Shown here in pieces: positions 57,100 through 64,000 of a DNA stretch of 64,000 bases. Source of the stretch: Methylobacterium sp. SyP6R (GTDB lineage Bacteria > Pseudomonadota > Alphaproteobacteria > Rhizobiales > Beijerinckiaceae); the NCBI RefSeq assembly GCF_019216885.1, contig NZ_JAAQRC020000001.1:2170001-2234000 (forward strand), in the 5' to 3' direction. Position 1 is the stretch's first letter; every line of letters begins with the position of its first letter. The notes beneath the pieces are model-generated. The model searched no databases and was not told the DNA's origin. It saw only the letters and a program-made list of their open reading frames with translations. Position numbers and translations under genes: made by a program.

Positions 57100-58145
57100 T
57101 CCGATGGGGAATTCGTCGAGAGGGGAGTTGCCGGAACGGAAGCGGCGACGGCCATCCGGGAATTGGGCTTGGCAGCGCCCGCGTCAATGGCCGCGCTCGG
57201 CTCGGGCGGCGGCGTGGTGAACGCCTTCGGCCGGCTCACCAGCGCCACCAGCGTGTAGGAGATGATCATCAGGAGGAACCAGGAGCCGAATTTCGCCGGC
57301 GACACCGCCGCCCAGCCGGCGGCCTGGTGCGGGTAGATCCACCCCCGCGTCGCCGTGCCGATATTCTCGGCAAACCAGATGAACAGGGTGACGAGGAGCA
57401 GGCCGAGCAGCAGCGGCATGCGCCGCCAGGCCCGCCAGACCCGGAAATGAACGACAGCGGGGCCGAACAGGGCGGCGGCGGCGGCGAACAGCGCGAGGCG
57501 CAGGTCCGTCATCACGTGCTGGGTGAAGAAATTGGCGTAGATCGCCAGGGACAGGATCGCGAGGGCCGGGAGCGGCGGGTGGCGGGTGAAGCGGAAATCG
57601 AACAGGCGCCACACCCGGGCGAGATAGGACCCGACGCTGGCATACATGAAGCCGGTGAAGAGCGGCACGCCGCCGAGACGAAGCCAGCTCGCCTCGGGGT
57701 AGACCCAGGAGCCCATCCGGGTCTTGTACAGCTCCATGGCGGTGCCGACGGCGTGGAAGACCAGGATGACCTTGGCCTCCTCCCAGGTCTCGAGGCGGAA
57801 GGCGAGCATCGCGACCTGGATCGCGACCGCCGCGAGCGTCAGGAAATCGTAGCGGGCGATCGGCGCGCCGGCCGGCCAGGCGAGGTGCGTGAGGATCAGG
57901 AGGCCGCACATCGCCCCGCCGAACAGGCAGGCCCAGCCCTGCTTCACGCCGAAGCGCAGGAACTCGTAGAGGCCGGCCGCGACCGAGCCCTTGGCCCGCG
58001 CCCGTTCGCCGAGGCGTTCCTCGGCCGCCGCGAACCCGGCGAGCGGCGCCCAGAGCCGCGCGGCGCTGTCCGGCTGCGTCACGGCCGGGTGCTCGGGGAG
58101 GTTGCAGGCATGGGGACGGGTCTCTAGGCTTGTGGCCCTCCCCAT
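57096..58145 (-). CDS. DUF817 integral membrane protein
   Basis: 349 residues, eight to nine predicted helices. The DUF817 block [20 protein letters not shown] (about 68-87) and the [27 protein letters not shown] stretch identify it. Role unknown. The start at 58145 leaves only 14 bases to the divergent gene at 58160; a GTG at 58082 would trim 21 residues with no family match, so the start is uncertain. It is upstream of, and coupled to, the Do-like protease. Confidence 0.75.
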   Translation of the reverse strand: MGRATSLETRPHACNLPEHPAVTQPDSAARLWAPLAGFAAAEERLGERARAKGSVAAGLYEFLRFGVKQGWACLFGGAMCGLLILTHLAWPAGAPIARYDFLTLAAVAIQVAMLAFRLETWEEAKVILVFHAVGTAMELYKTRMGSWVYPEASWLRLGGVPLFTGFMYASVGSYLARVWRLFDFRFTRHPPLPALAILSLAIYANFFTQHVMTDLRLALFAAAAALFGPAVVHFRVWRAWRRMPLLLGLLLVTLFIWFAENIGTATRGWIYPHQAAGWAAVSPAKFGSWFLLMIISYTLVALVSRPKAFTTPPPEPSAAIDAGAAKPNSRMAVAASVPATPLSTNSPSE

Positions 58146-58159
58146 ACGAAAGGTCCGGA

Positions 58160-58501
58160 ATGCTCCGCAAGCCGTCGCTGTCCCGTCTCGCCGTCATCGC
58201 CCCCGTTTTGGCCCCCCTCCTCGCCCTCGCCGGCCACGCCGAGGCCTCGCCCCGCGCCAACCGGGCGGAGGCCTGCAGCCGCGCCCGGAGCGACGGCGAA
58301 CGGGAGGCGCTCGGCTGCTGGCGGCTGCGTCACGAGGCCGGCCGCGGCCAGCGCATCCACGGCGGCGCGGCGGTCGCGGATTTCTACGCCACCGTGCCGG
58401 CGGACCGGGAAGCGGTCGAATCGAAGGCGGACCAGCGTCGGCGCGACTGGGTGCGGGCGAGGGCCCGCGGCCGGGTGGCGGGGGGCGAGGAGGTGCGCTG
58501 A
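58160..58501 (+). CDS. Hypothetical secreted small basic protein
   Basis: 113 residues. Signal peptide ends near GHAEA. The mature part is Arg/Ala-rich with two cysteines ([21 protein letters not shown]). No known domain. The ATG follows AAGGTCCGGA. Divergent from the DUF817 gene. Confidence 0.55.
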   Translation: MLRKPSLSRLAVIAPVLAPLLALAGHAEASPRANRAEACSRARSDGEREALGCWRLRHEAGRGQRIHGGAAVADFYATVPADREAVESKADQRRRDWVRARARGRVAGGEEVR

Positions 58502-58599
58502 CCGCGCCGCGCCTTCCGACCTTCAACCCATTGGCCGCGGCGGTACGCGCCCCTATAAGTTTGGCGACAAGGAACGCCAGCAACGAGAGCCGCAGGCCG

Positions 58600-60768
58600 A
58601 TGACCCGCATCCCGGATTTCTCGGAAATCGCCTTCGCGCCGGCCGCGGCGGCCCATCAAGCCACGAGTGCGGCCGCCGCCGAGCCCTGGATGACCCCGGA
58701 GGGCATCCCGGTGAAGGCCGCTTACGGCCCACGGGACCGGGACGGGATCGACCTCGCGGGCTCCTATCCGGGCATCGCGCCGTTCCTGCGCGGGCCCTAC
58801 CCCACCATGTACGCGACCCAGCCCTGGACGATCCGGCAATATGCCGGCTTCTCCACGGCGGAGGATTCGAACGCCTTCTACCGCCGCAACCTCGCGGCCG
58901 GGCAGAAGGGCCTGTCGGTCGCCTTCGACCTCGCGACCCACCGCGGCTACGATTCCGACCATCCGCGGGTCTCGGGCGATGTCGGCATGGCGGGCGTCGC
59001 GATCGATTCGATCTACGACATGCGGACGCTGTTCTCAGGCATCCCCCTCGACCAGATGACCGTGTCGATGACGATGAACGGCGCGGTGCTGCCGGTCCTC
59101 GCCCTCTACATCGTCGCGGCCGAGGAGCAGGGGGTGCCGCCGGAAAAGCTCGCCGGCACGATCCAGAACGACATCCTCAAGGAGTTCATGGTCCGCAACA
59201 CCTACATCTACCCGCCGGCCGGGTCGATGCGGATCATATCGGACATCTTCGCCTATACCTCGGCCCACATGCCGAAGTTCAACTCGATCTCGATCTCCGG
59301 CTACCACATGCAGGAGGCCGGGGCGACGCAGGACCTCGAACTCGCCTACACGCTGGCCGACGGCGTCGAGTACATCCGCGCCGGGATGGCGGCGGGGCTC
59401 GACATCGACAAGTTCGCTCCCCGCCTGTCCTTCTTCTGGGCGATCGGGATGAACTTCTTCATGGAGGTGGCCAAGATGCGGGCGGCCCGCCTGCTCTGGG
59501 CCTCCCTCGTCAAGGACTTCTCGCCGAAATCCGACAAGTCGCTGGCGCTCCGCACCCACTCGCAGACGAGCGGATGGTCGCTGACGGCGCAGGACGTGTT
59601 CAACAACGTCACCCGCACCTGCGTCGAGGCGATGGCGGCGACGCAAGGCGGCACCCAGTCGCTGCACACCAATGCCCTCGACGAGGCGCTGGCGCTCCCC
59701 ACCGACTTCTCGGCCCGCATCGCCCGCAACACCCAGCTCTTCCTGCAGCAGGAGAGCGGCACCACCCGGATCATCGATCCGTGGGGCGGCTCCTACTACG
59801 TCGAGCGGCTGACCCAGGATCTCGTCGCCCGGGCCTCCGCCCATATCCGCGAGGTCGAGGCGTTAGGGGGCATGGCGAAGGCCATCGAGGCGGGCATCCC
59901 GAAGCTGCGCATCGAGGAGGCGGCGGCCCGCACCCAGGCGCGGATCGATTCGGGCCAGCAGGTCATCGTCGGCGTCAACCGCTACAAGCCGGACGGCGAC
60001 CGGGCGATCGACCTGCTGCGGGTCGATAACGGCAACGTCCGCACGCTCCAGATCGACAAGCTCAAGCGCCTGCGCGCCGAGCGCGACGGGCAGGCGGTCG
60101 AGGCGCGGCTCGCGGCCCTGACGGAGGCCGCGCAGGGCTCCGGCAACCTGCTCGCGCTCGCCGTCGAGGCGGCGCGCGAAAAGGCCACGGTGGGCGAGAT
60201 CTCGGAGGCGCTGGAGCGGGCCTGGGGCCGGCACCGGGCCGAGATCCGGGCGATCTCGGGGGTCTACAAGCGGGAGATGGGCGGCATGTCGGCGGCGGTC
60301 GAGCGGGTGCGCGGGCAGGTCGAGGCCTTCGAGGAGGCCGACGGGCGCCGTCCCCGCATCCTCGTCGCCAAGATGGGCCAGGACGGGCACGATCGCGGCC
60401 AGAAGGTGATCGCATCGGCCTTCGCCGATCTCGGCTTCGACGTCGATATCGGGCCGCTCTTCGCCACCCCCGAGGAGGCGGCGCGCCAGGCGGTGGAGAA
60501 CGACGTCCACATCGTCGGCGTCTCGTCGCTGGCCGCCGGCCACCTGACGCTCGTGCCGGAACTGAAGCGGGCTCTCGACGAGGCCGGCCGGCCCGACGTG
60601 ATGATCGTCGTCGGCGGCGTGATCCCGCCGGGCGACTTCGCGGCGCTCCGCCAGGCCGGCGCCTCGGCGATCTTCCCGCCCGGCACCGTCATCGCGGAGG
60701 CCGCCTCCTCGCTGATCGACGAGCTGAACGCCCGCCTCGGCTACGCGGCGCGGGAAGCGGCAGAGTAG
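58600..60768 (+). CDS. scpA: Methylmalonyl-CoA mutase, large subunit
   Basis: Adenosylcobalamin enzyme that interconverts methylmalonyl-CoA and succinyl-CoA; last step of propionyl-CoA use and part of the ethylmalonyl-CoA pathway in methylotrophs. 722 residues: catalytic TIM barrel ([33 protein letters not shown]) and C-terminal B12 domain with the base-on motif D-x-H-x-x-G as GQDGHDRGQ (lower axial ligand H597) and GVIPPGD. The ATG lies at the end of a gap of about 98 bases; the partner small subunit and MeaB are not in the window. Confidence 0.95.
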   Translation: MTRIPDFSEIAFAPAAAAHQATSAAAAEPWMTPEGIPVKAAYGPRDRDGIDLAGSYPGIAPFLRGPYPTMYATQPWTIRQYAGFSTAEDSNAFYRRNLAAGQKGLSVAFDLATHRGYDSDHPRVSGDVGMAGVAIDSIYDMRTLFSGIPLDQMTVSMTMNGAVLPVLALYIVAAEEQGVPPEKLAGTIQNDILKEFMVRNTYIYPPAGSMRIISDIFAYTSAHMPKFNSISISGYHMQEAGATQDLELAYTLADGVEYIRAGMAAGLDIDKFAPRLSFFWAIGMNFFMEVAKMRAARLLWASLVKDFSPKSDKSLALRTHSQTSGWSLTAQDVFNNVTRTCVEAMAATQGGTQSLHTNALDEALALPTDFSARIARNTQLFLQQESGTTRIIDPWGGSYYVERLTQDLVARASAHIREVEALGGMAKAIEAGIPKLRIEEAAARTQARIDSGQQVIVGVNRYKPDGDRAIDLLRVDNGNVRTLQIDKLKRLRAERDGQAVEARLAALTEAAQGSGNLLALAVEAAREKATVGEISEALERAWGRHRAEIRAISGVYKREMGGMSAAVERVRGQVEAFEEADGRRPRILVAKMGQDGHDRGQKVIASAFADLGFDVDIGPLFATPEEAARQAVENDVHIVGVSSLAAGHLTLVPELKRALDEAGRPDVMIVVGGVIPPGDFAALRQAGASAIFPPGTVIAEAASSLIDELNARLGYAAREAAE

Positions 60769-60854
60769 GGAGAGCCGTCCGCGTCTCAAAACGGTCACGG
60801 TTTCGGCGCCAAGGGCGGGGCTCAAGCCTCCGCCTGATTCCAGGGCCCGATTCC

Positions 60855-62744
60855 TTGTCCGCTTTCGTCGACGCGCCCTCCCTTCCCGCTTCGCCCGTCG
60901 CGTCGCGGCCGCCCCGGCAGGCCCTCAACCTGCGCTGGCTCGCCGGCAGCCTGCTCACCGGCATCACCGGCGCCGGGCTGATCGGCGTCGCGCTCTACCT
61001 CGCCGCCGCCGACGGCGTAGTGCCGACATTGCCGGAGCGGGCGCTGCCGCCCCACGGCGAGGGCGGCTCCGGCGACGCCGCCCGCAAGGGCGACCGGCTG
61101 GTGCGCGACGAGATGATCGTGGCGGCCAAGACCGCCTTCAAGGCGCCGATGAGCGAGCGGGCCGGCGAGCGCGAGGTGATCCGCCTCCACGCCTACGTGC
61201 AGATCGCCACCGAACTGCCCCTGCGCGCGCCCGACGTGCCGGTGCCGCCCTTCGATCCCATGCGCAGCGCCCGGATCGAGGCGCCGGCCGCCCCCGAGGG
61301 CGATACCGACCCGGCCGAGACCGCCGTCACCCTGACCCGCAGCCCGCTGGCCGAGGCGGCGCTCGACGACGATGCGCCTGCCCTCACCGATGCGGAGGTC
61401 GACGCCCTGGTGGCCGAGACCCAGACCCTCGCAAACGGGGCGCTGCCGCCGGCCTTCCCGGCCGAGCGCCTGCTCTCCCGGGCCCTGCGGCCGGCCGCGC
61501 TCCCCGACGATCCCGGGCTCGAGGCGCGGTTCCGCAACATCGAGGTCCGGATCCTGCCCGAGAACCTGACCGAGATCCCGGAGACCAGCACCGGCGGCGA
61601 GAGTGCCGGCGCGCGGCTGGTCGAGGAGCGCGACCTCGTGCTCGCCAAGGACCAGAGCCTGGCGGATCTCCTCAAGCGCAACGGCGCCGAGCCGGCGCGG
61701 CTTAACGCCATGCTGGCGAGCCTCAGCGCGCGGGCGAAGGGGGAGTTGTCCGAGGGCCAGCACGTGCGCCTGCTCATCGCCCCCGAGGGCGAGAACCAGG
61801 GGAGCGGCAAGGGGAACGAGCGCGGCATCGTCCGGGTCACCCTCTACGGCGAGGACGGCATCCAGGAGATCGTGGCCGCCAACGACCGCGGCGGCTTCGT
61901 CTCGGTGGCGCCACCGCGCGCGGGCGCGACGCAGGACGACGACGAGGAATCCGGCGTCACCCTCTACGAGAGCCTGTACGGCACCGCGCTCAAGAACGGC
62001 GTGCCGCGCCCGATCATCGAGGAGATGGTCATGGCGCTGGCGACCTCCACCGACCTGCAGCAGCGCACCTCTGCGGGCGACCGGGCCGAGCTGTTCTTCA
62101 CCGAGGACGACGACGCGAAGCCCGAGCTGCTCTATGTGGGCTTACGCGTCCACGACGAGACCTACGGCCTGTACCGCTACCGGGTGCCCGGCACCTCCGA
62201 GGTCGATTACCTCGACCCGAACGGCCGCTCGAGCCAGAAATTCCTGATGCGGCGCCCCGTGGCCGAGGGGCGGATCTCGTCGCCCTTCGGCCTGCGCCAG
62301 CACCCGATCCTCGGCTATTCCCGGCCGCATAACGGCGTCGACTGGGCGGCGACCCGCGGCACGCCGATCATGGCGACCGGCGACGGCACGATCGTGTCGG
62401 CCGGCGCCCGCTCGGGCTACGGCAACCGGGTCGAGATCCAGCACGCCAACGGCTACACCACCGCCTACAACCACATGGCCTATATCGGCCGCGGCATCGC
62501 GCCGGGCGCCCGGGTGCGTCTCGGCCAGGTGATCGGTGCGGTCGGCACCACCGGCCTCTCGACCGGCCCGCACGTCCATTACGAGGTCGCGATCAACGGC
62601 CGCTTCGTCGACCCGATGAAGATCCGCCTGCCGAGCGCCCGCGAACTGACCGGCCCGAGCCTCGCCGCCTTCCGCCAAGCCGAGGAGCAGATCGACGCGC
62701 TGCGCCAGAAGCACGGGGGCAAGACGGTGGCGGAGCGGACGTGA
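60855..62744 (+). CDS. M23 family metallopeptidase (LytM-type peptidoglycan hydrolase)
   Basis: 629 residues. A cytoplasmic tail, one membrane helix (about 32-50), a long periplasmic acidic region, and a C-terminal M23 domain with HNGVD (H492, D496) and HVHYEV (H573, H575), all zinc ligands intact. It probably cleaves cell-wall cross-links, or, if regulatory, acts through an NlpD-like role. Translation begins at TTG 60855, since no ATG lies before the membrane helix. It lies 86 bases after the mutase stop. Confidence 0.9.
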   Translation: MSAFVDAPSLPASPVASRPPRQALNLRWLAGSLLTGITGAGLIGVALYLAAADGVVPTLPERALPPHGEGGSGDAARKGDRLVRDEMIVAAKTAFKAPMSERAGEREVIRLHAYVQIATELPLRAPDVPVPPFDPMRSARIEAPAAPEGDTDPAETAVTLTRSPLAEAALDDDAPALTDAEVDALVAETQTLANGALPPAFPAERLLSRALRPAALPDDPGLEARFRNIEVRILPENLTEIPETSTGGESAGARLVEERDLVLAKDQSLADLLKRNGAEPARLNAMLASLSARAKGELSEGQHVRLLIAPEGENQGSGKGNERGIVRVTLYGEDGIQEIVAANDRGGFVSVAPPRAGATQDDDEESGVTLYESLYGTALKNGVPRPIIEEMVMALATSTDLQQRTSAGDRAELFFTEDDDAKPELLYVGLRVHDETYGLYRYRVPGTSEVDYLDPNGRSSQKFLMRRPVAEGRISSPFGLRQHPILGYSRPHNGVDWAATRGTPIMATGDGTIVSAGARSGYGNRVEIQHANGYTTAYNHMAYIGRGIAPGARVRLGQVIGAVGTTGLSTGPHVHYEVAINGRFVDPMKIRLPSARELTGPSLAAFRQAEEQIDALRQKHGGKTVAERT

Positions 62745-62836
62745 GGGGATTTCGTCGCTGACGAGAAAAGACGCCGCATTGCCCGGCCTCCCCTCGCCCC
62801 CAAGCGGGCGACGCCCGTGCAAGCCTGGGGCGCACC

Positions 62837-62865
62837 TTGTGTGAAATCGCCTGTACGTATATACC
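62837..62865 (+). promoter_or_regulatory. Candidate sigma-70 promoter of mazEF
   Basis: TTGTGT (62837-62842), 17-base spacer, TATACC (62860-62865); transcription would begin near 62872, at the dyad described next. Good spacing; the boxes deviate from consensus in two positions each. Confidence 0.45.
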
Positions 62866-62866
62866 T

Positions 62867-62885
62867 CGTATCGACAACCGATATG
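62867..62885 (+). promoter_or_regulatory. Candidate autoregulatory operator of mazEF
   Basis: CGTATCG-ACAAC-CGATATG, a 7-5-7 inverted repeat with one mismatch, ending 28 bases before the antitoxin ATG and overlapping the predicted transcription start. Antitoxins of this class repress their own operon through such dyads. Confidence 0.45.
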
Positions 62886-62913
62886 TGTCAGGGTGTGTGT
62901 TTGAGGTTTGGCA

Positions 62914-63159
62914 ATGCTTGTGCAGTTCGCAAAATGGGGCAATAGTATCGCCCTGCGTATTCCGAGCCACGCATTACGTGAGCTTGGCGCGGCAGAAGGC
63001 ATGACAGCAGACCTGAGTGTCGAATCCGGAAAATTGATCGTGAAGCCTATTCACCAGCAGCCTCGCTACTCGCTCGACGAGTTGCTCGCTGGCATCACAG
63101 AAGAGAATATTTATGAAGAATATTTCGCGGATGCTCCGCGAGGCGCGGAAATCGCCTGA
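62914..63159 (+). CDS. mazE: AbrB/MazE-type antitoxin
   Basis: 81 residues. The N-terminal SpoVT/AbrB swapped-hairpin domain starts MLVQFAKWGNSIALRIPSHAL, close to MazE, with the DLSVESGKLIVKPI strand; the C-terminal EENIYEEYFAD is the acidic helix that blocks the toxin. GAGG seven bases before the ATG sets the start. The toxin gene overlaps it by 47 bases. The region is poorer in GC than its surroundings, which suggests acquisition. Confidence 0.9.
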   Translation: MLVQFAKWGNSIALRIPSHALRELGAAEGMTADLSVESGKLIVKPIHQQPRYSLDELLAGITEENIYEEYFADAPRGAEIA

Positions 63160-63544
63160 TCAGCCGCATTGCCCGGATCTCGGCGAGGTCATCGCCCTCG
63201 ACTTCAGCCCGCAGGCCGGGCGCGAGCAGGCCGGCATCCGCCCGGCCCTCGTGCTCACGCCGAAGCGCTATAATACAGTGACGCGGCTTTGCATCGTCTG
63301 CCCGATCACCAGCCGCGTGAAGGATTATCCTTTCGCGGTTCCGGTCCCGGCGGGCATTGCCCTTCCGCCGGGTCTCGGCCTCCTCGACGGAGCGGAACAG
63401 GACAGCTTGCGCGGCGTGGTGCTGTCCGACCAGGCCAAGAGCGTGTCATGGCACGAGCGCGGTGCGTGCCCGCTTGCCGTTGCTCCGCCCGAACTGATGG
63501 CCGACGTGCGCGCCCGCCTCGCGGCCTTGCTCGGGCTTGCCTGA
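63113..63544 (+). CDS. mazF: MazF/PemK-type endoribonuclease toxin
   Basis: 143 residues (or 137 from ATG 63131, the more usual start length). The SH3-like toxin fold is seen in GEVIALDFSPQAGREQAGIRPALVLTPKRYN and LCIVCPITSRVKDYPF. It cleaves mRNA at specific short sequences when free of MazE. Gene order antitoxin then toxin and the overlap ensure coupled translation. Confidence 0.92.
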   Translation: MKNISRMLREARKSPDQPHCPDLGEVIALDFSPQAGREQAGIRPALVLTPKRYNTVTRLCIVCPITSRVKDYPFAVPVPAGIALPPGLGLLDGAEQDSLRGVVLSDQAKSVSWHERGACPLAVAPPELMADVRARLAALLGLA

Positions 63545-63565
63545 GAGACGATCGCGGCCGCCCGG

Positions 63566-64000
63566 TCAGCCGGGCCGTCCCGTCAACCACGTCTTCGCCC
63601 GCACCAGATCCGCCTGCGACAGGCCGTGGCCGGCGGGCAGCACTTCGTGGGTGACGGCGGCGCCCGCCTGCGTGAGCATCCCGGCGAGGCGCGCGGCGTT
63701 GTCGGCGGGCACGATCGGGTCCATCCGGCCCGACAGGATCAGCACCGGCTCACCCTGGAGGCGCCCGGCCGGCGGGGCGGAGAGCGGCACCATCGCCCGC
63801 AGCAGCACGGCGCCAGCGAGCACCCCCGGATGCAGCAGCATCAGGGCGGCGGCGATGTTGGCGCCGTTCGAGAAGCCGACGGCGAGCGGCGCGGCGATGC
63901 CGTATTCCGCCCGCGCCGCGGTGACGAAACCGGCGAGGTCGCCGGCCCGGCGCACCAGGTCGGCCTCGTCGAACACGCCCTCGGCGAGGCGGCGGAAGAA
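63566..64000 (-). CDS. Carboxylesterase / dienelactone hydrolase-like protein, truncated at window end
   Basis: C-terminal 145 residues of an alpha/beta hydrolase; the N-terminus lies beyond 64000. The nucleophile elbow is GFSNGAN (Ser), the Asp is in SGRMDPIVP and the His in AGHGLSQAD. FFRRLAEGVFDEADL at the window edge is common to YpfH/MhqD-type carboxylesterases of the phospholipase/carboxylesterase family. Substrate unknown. Converges on mazF. Confidence 0.8.
   Translation of the reverse strand, partial: FFRRLAEGVFDEADLVRRAGDLAGFVTAARAEYGIAAPLAVGFSNGANIAAALMLLHPGVLAGAVLLRAMVPLSAPPAGRLQGEPVLILSGRMDPIVPADNAARLAGMLTQAGAAVTHEVLPAGHGLSQADLVRAKTWLTGRPG

Overview
The window is GC-rich DNA (about 70% G+C by eye) of an alphaproteobacterium, most likely Methylobacterium or a close relative in the order Hyphomicrobiales. 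The evidence is the gene content and gene order: a PdhS-type cell-cycle kinase, a phasin, a large-subunit methylmalonyl-CoA mutase, the uvrC-pgsA-moaD series, and an alphaproteobacterial direct-repeat LexA box in front of ssb. Intergenic palindromic repeat families agree with this. I saw no rRNA, tRNA, CRISPR array, transposase or prophage. The genus is an inference; a 16S or whole-protein search would settle it.

Layout. 0-5.4 kb: receiver protein, O-acetylhomoserine sulfhydrylase, ssb, then three Tad-type pseudopilin-like genes. 5.4-10.7 kb: malate synthase G, a DUF2076 protein, an L,D-transpeptidase and a CheZ homologue. 10.9-16.4 kb: GT61 glycosyltransferase, uvrC-pgsA-moaD and a DUF3616 protein. 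16.4-27.5 kb: solitary znuA, a DUF2934 protein, an arsC-MFS pair, gyrA, a second L,D-transpeptidase, an extensin-like protein and an M3 peptidase. 27.5-28.4 kb: a sharply AT-rich one-gene island with a nuclease-like protein. 28.4-31.3 kb: an osmoprotectant-type ABC importer without its ATPase gene. 31.5-38.9 kb: a receiver, a zinc-ribbon protein, yraN, rsmI, an LpoA-like lipoprotein, a PPOX flavoprotein, a SCO protein, a BKACE enzyme and a phasin. 39.1-49.2 kb: a PdhS-like kinase, a branched-chain-type binding protein, a KgtP-like permease, msrP, a 77-residue protein and a chemoreceptor. 49.5-64 kb: yqeY, carA, a methyltransferase, a GNAT enzyme, an amine oxidase, a Do-like protease with a DUF817 protein, methylmalonyl-CoA mutase, an M23 peptidase, mazEF and a cut-off carboxylesterase.

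How the genes work together. Most of the window is housekeeping: DNA repair and topology (ssb, uvrC, gyrA), envelope synthesis (two L,D-transpeptidases, M23 peptidase, LpoA-like protein), and C2/C3-acid and polyhydroxybutyrate carbon metabolism (malate synthase, methylmalonyl-CoA mutase, phasin). Signalling genes (two lone receivers, CheZ, chemoreceptor, PdhS-like kinase) are scattered and not clustered with partners. Gaps between genes are rich in long hairpin repeats of several families. The clearest accessory features are the AT-rich island, the mazEF pair and the repeat families. I found no multi-gene system that I would call new. The best leads are the solitary nuclease-like gene, the 11-residue repeat tail of the phasin and the regulatory sites listed under findings.
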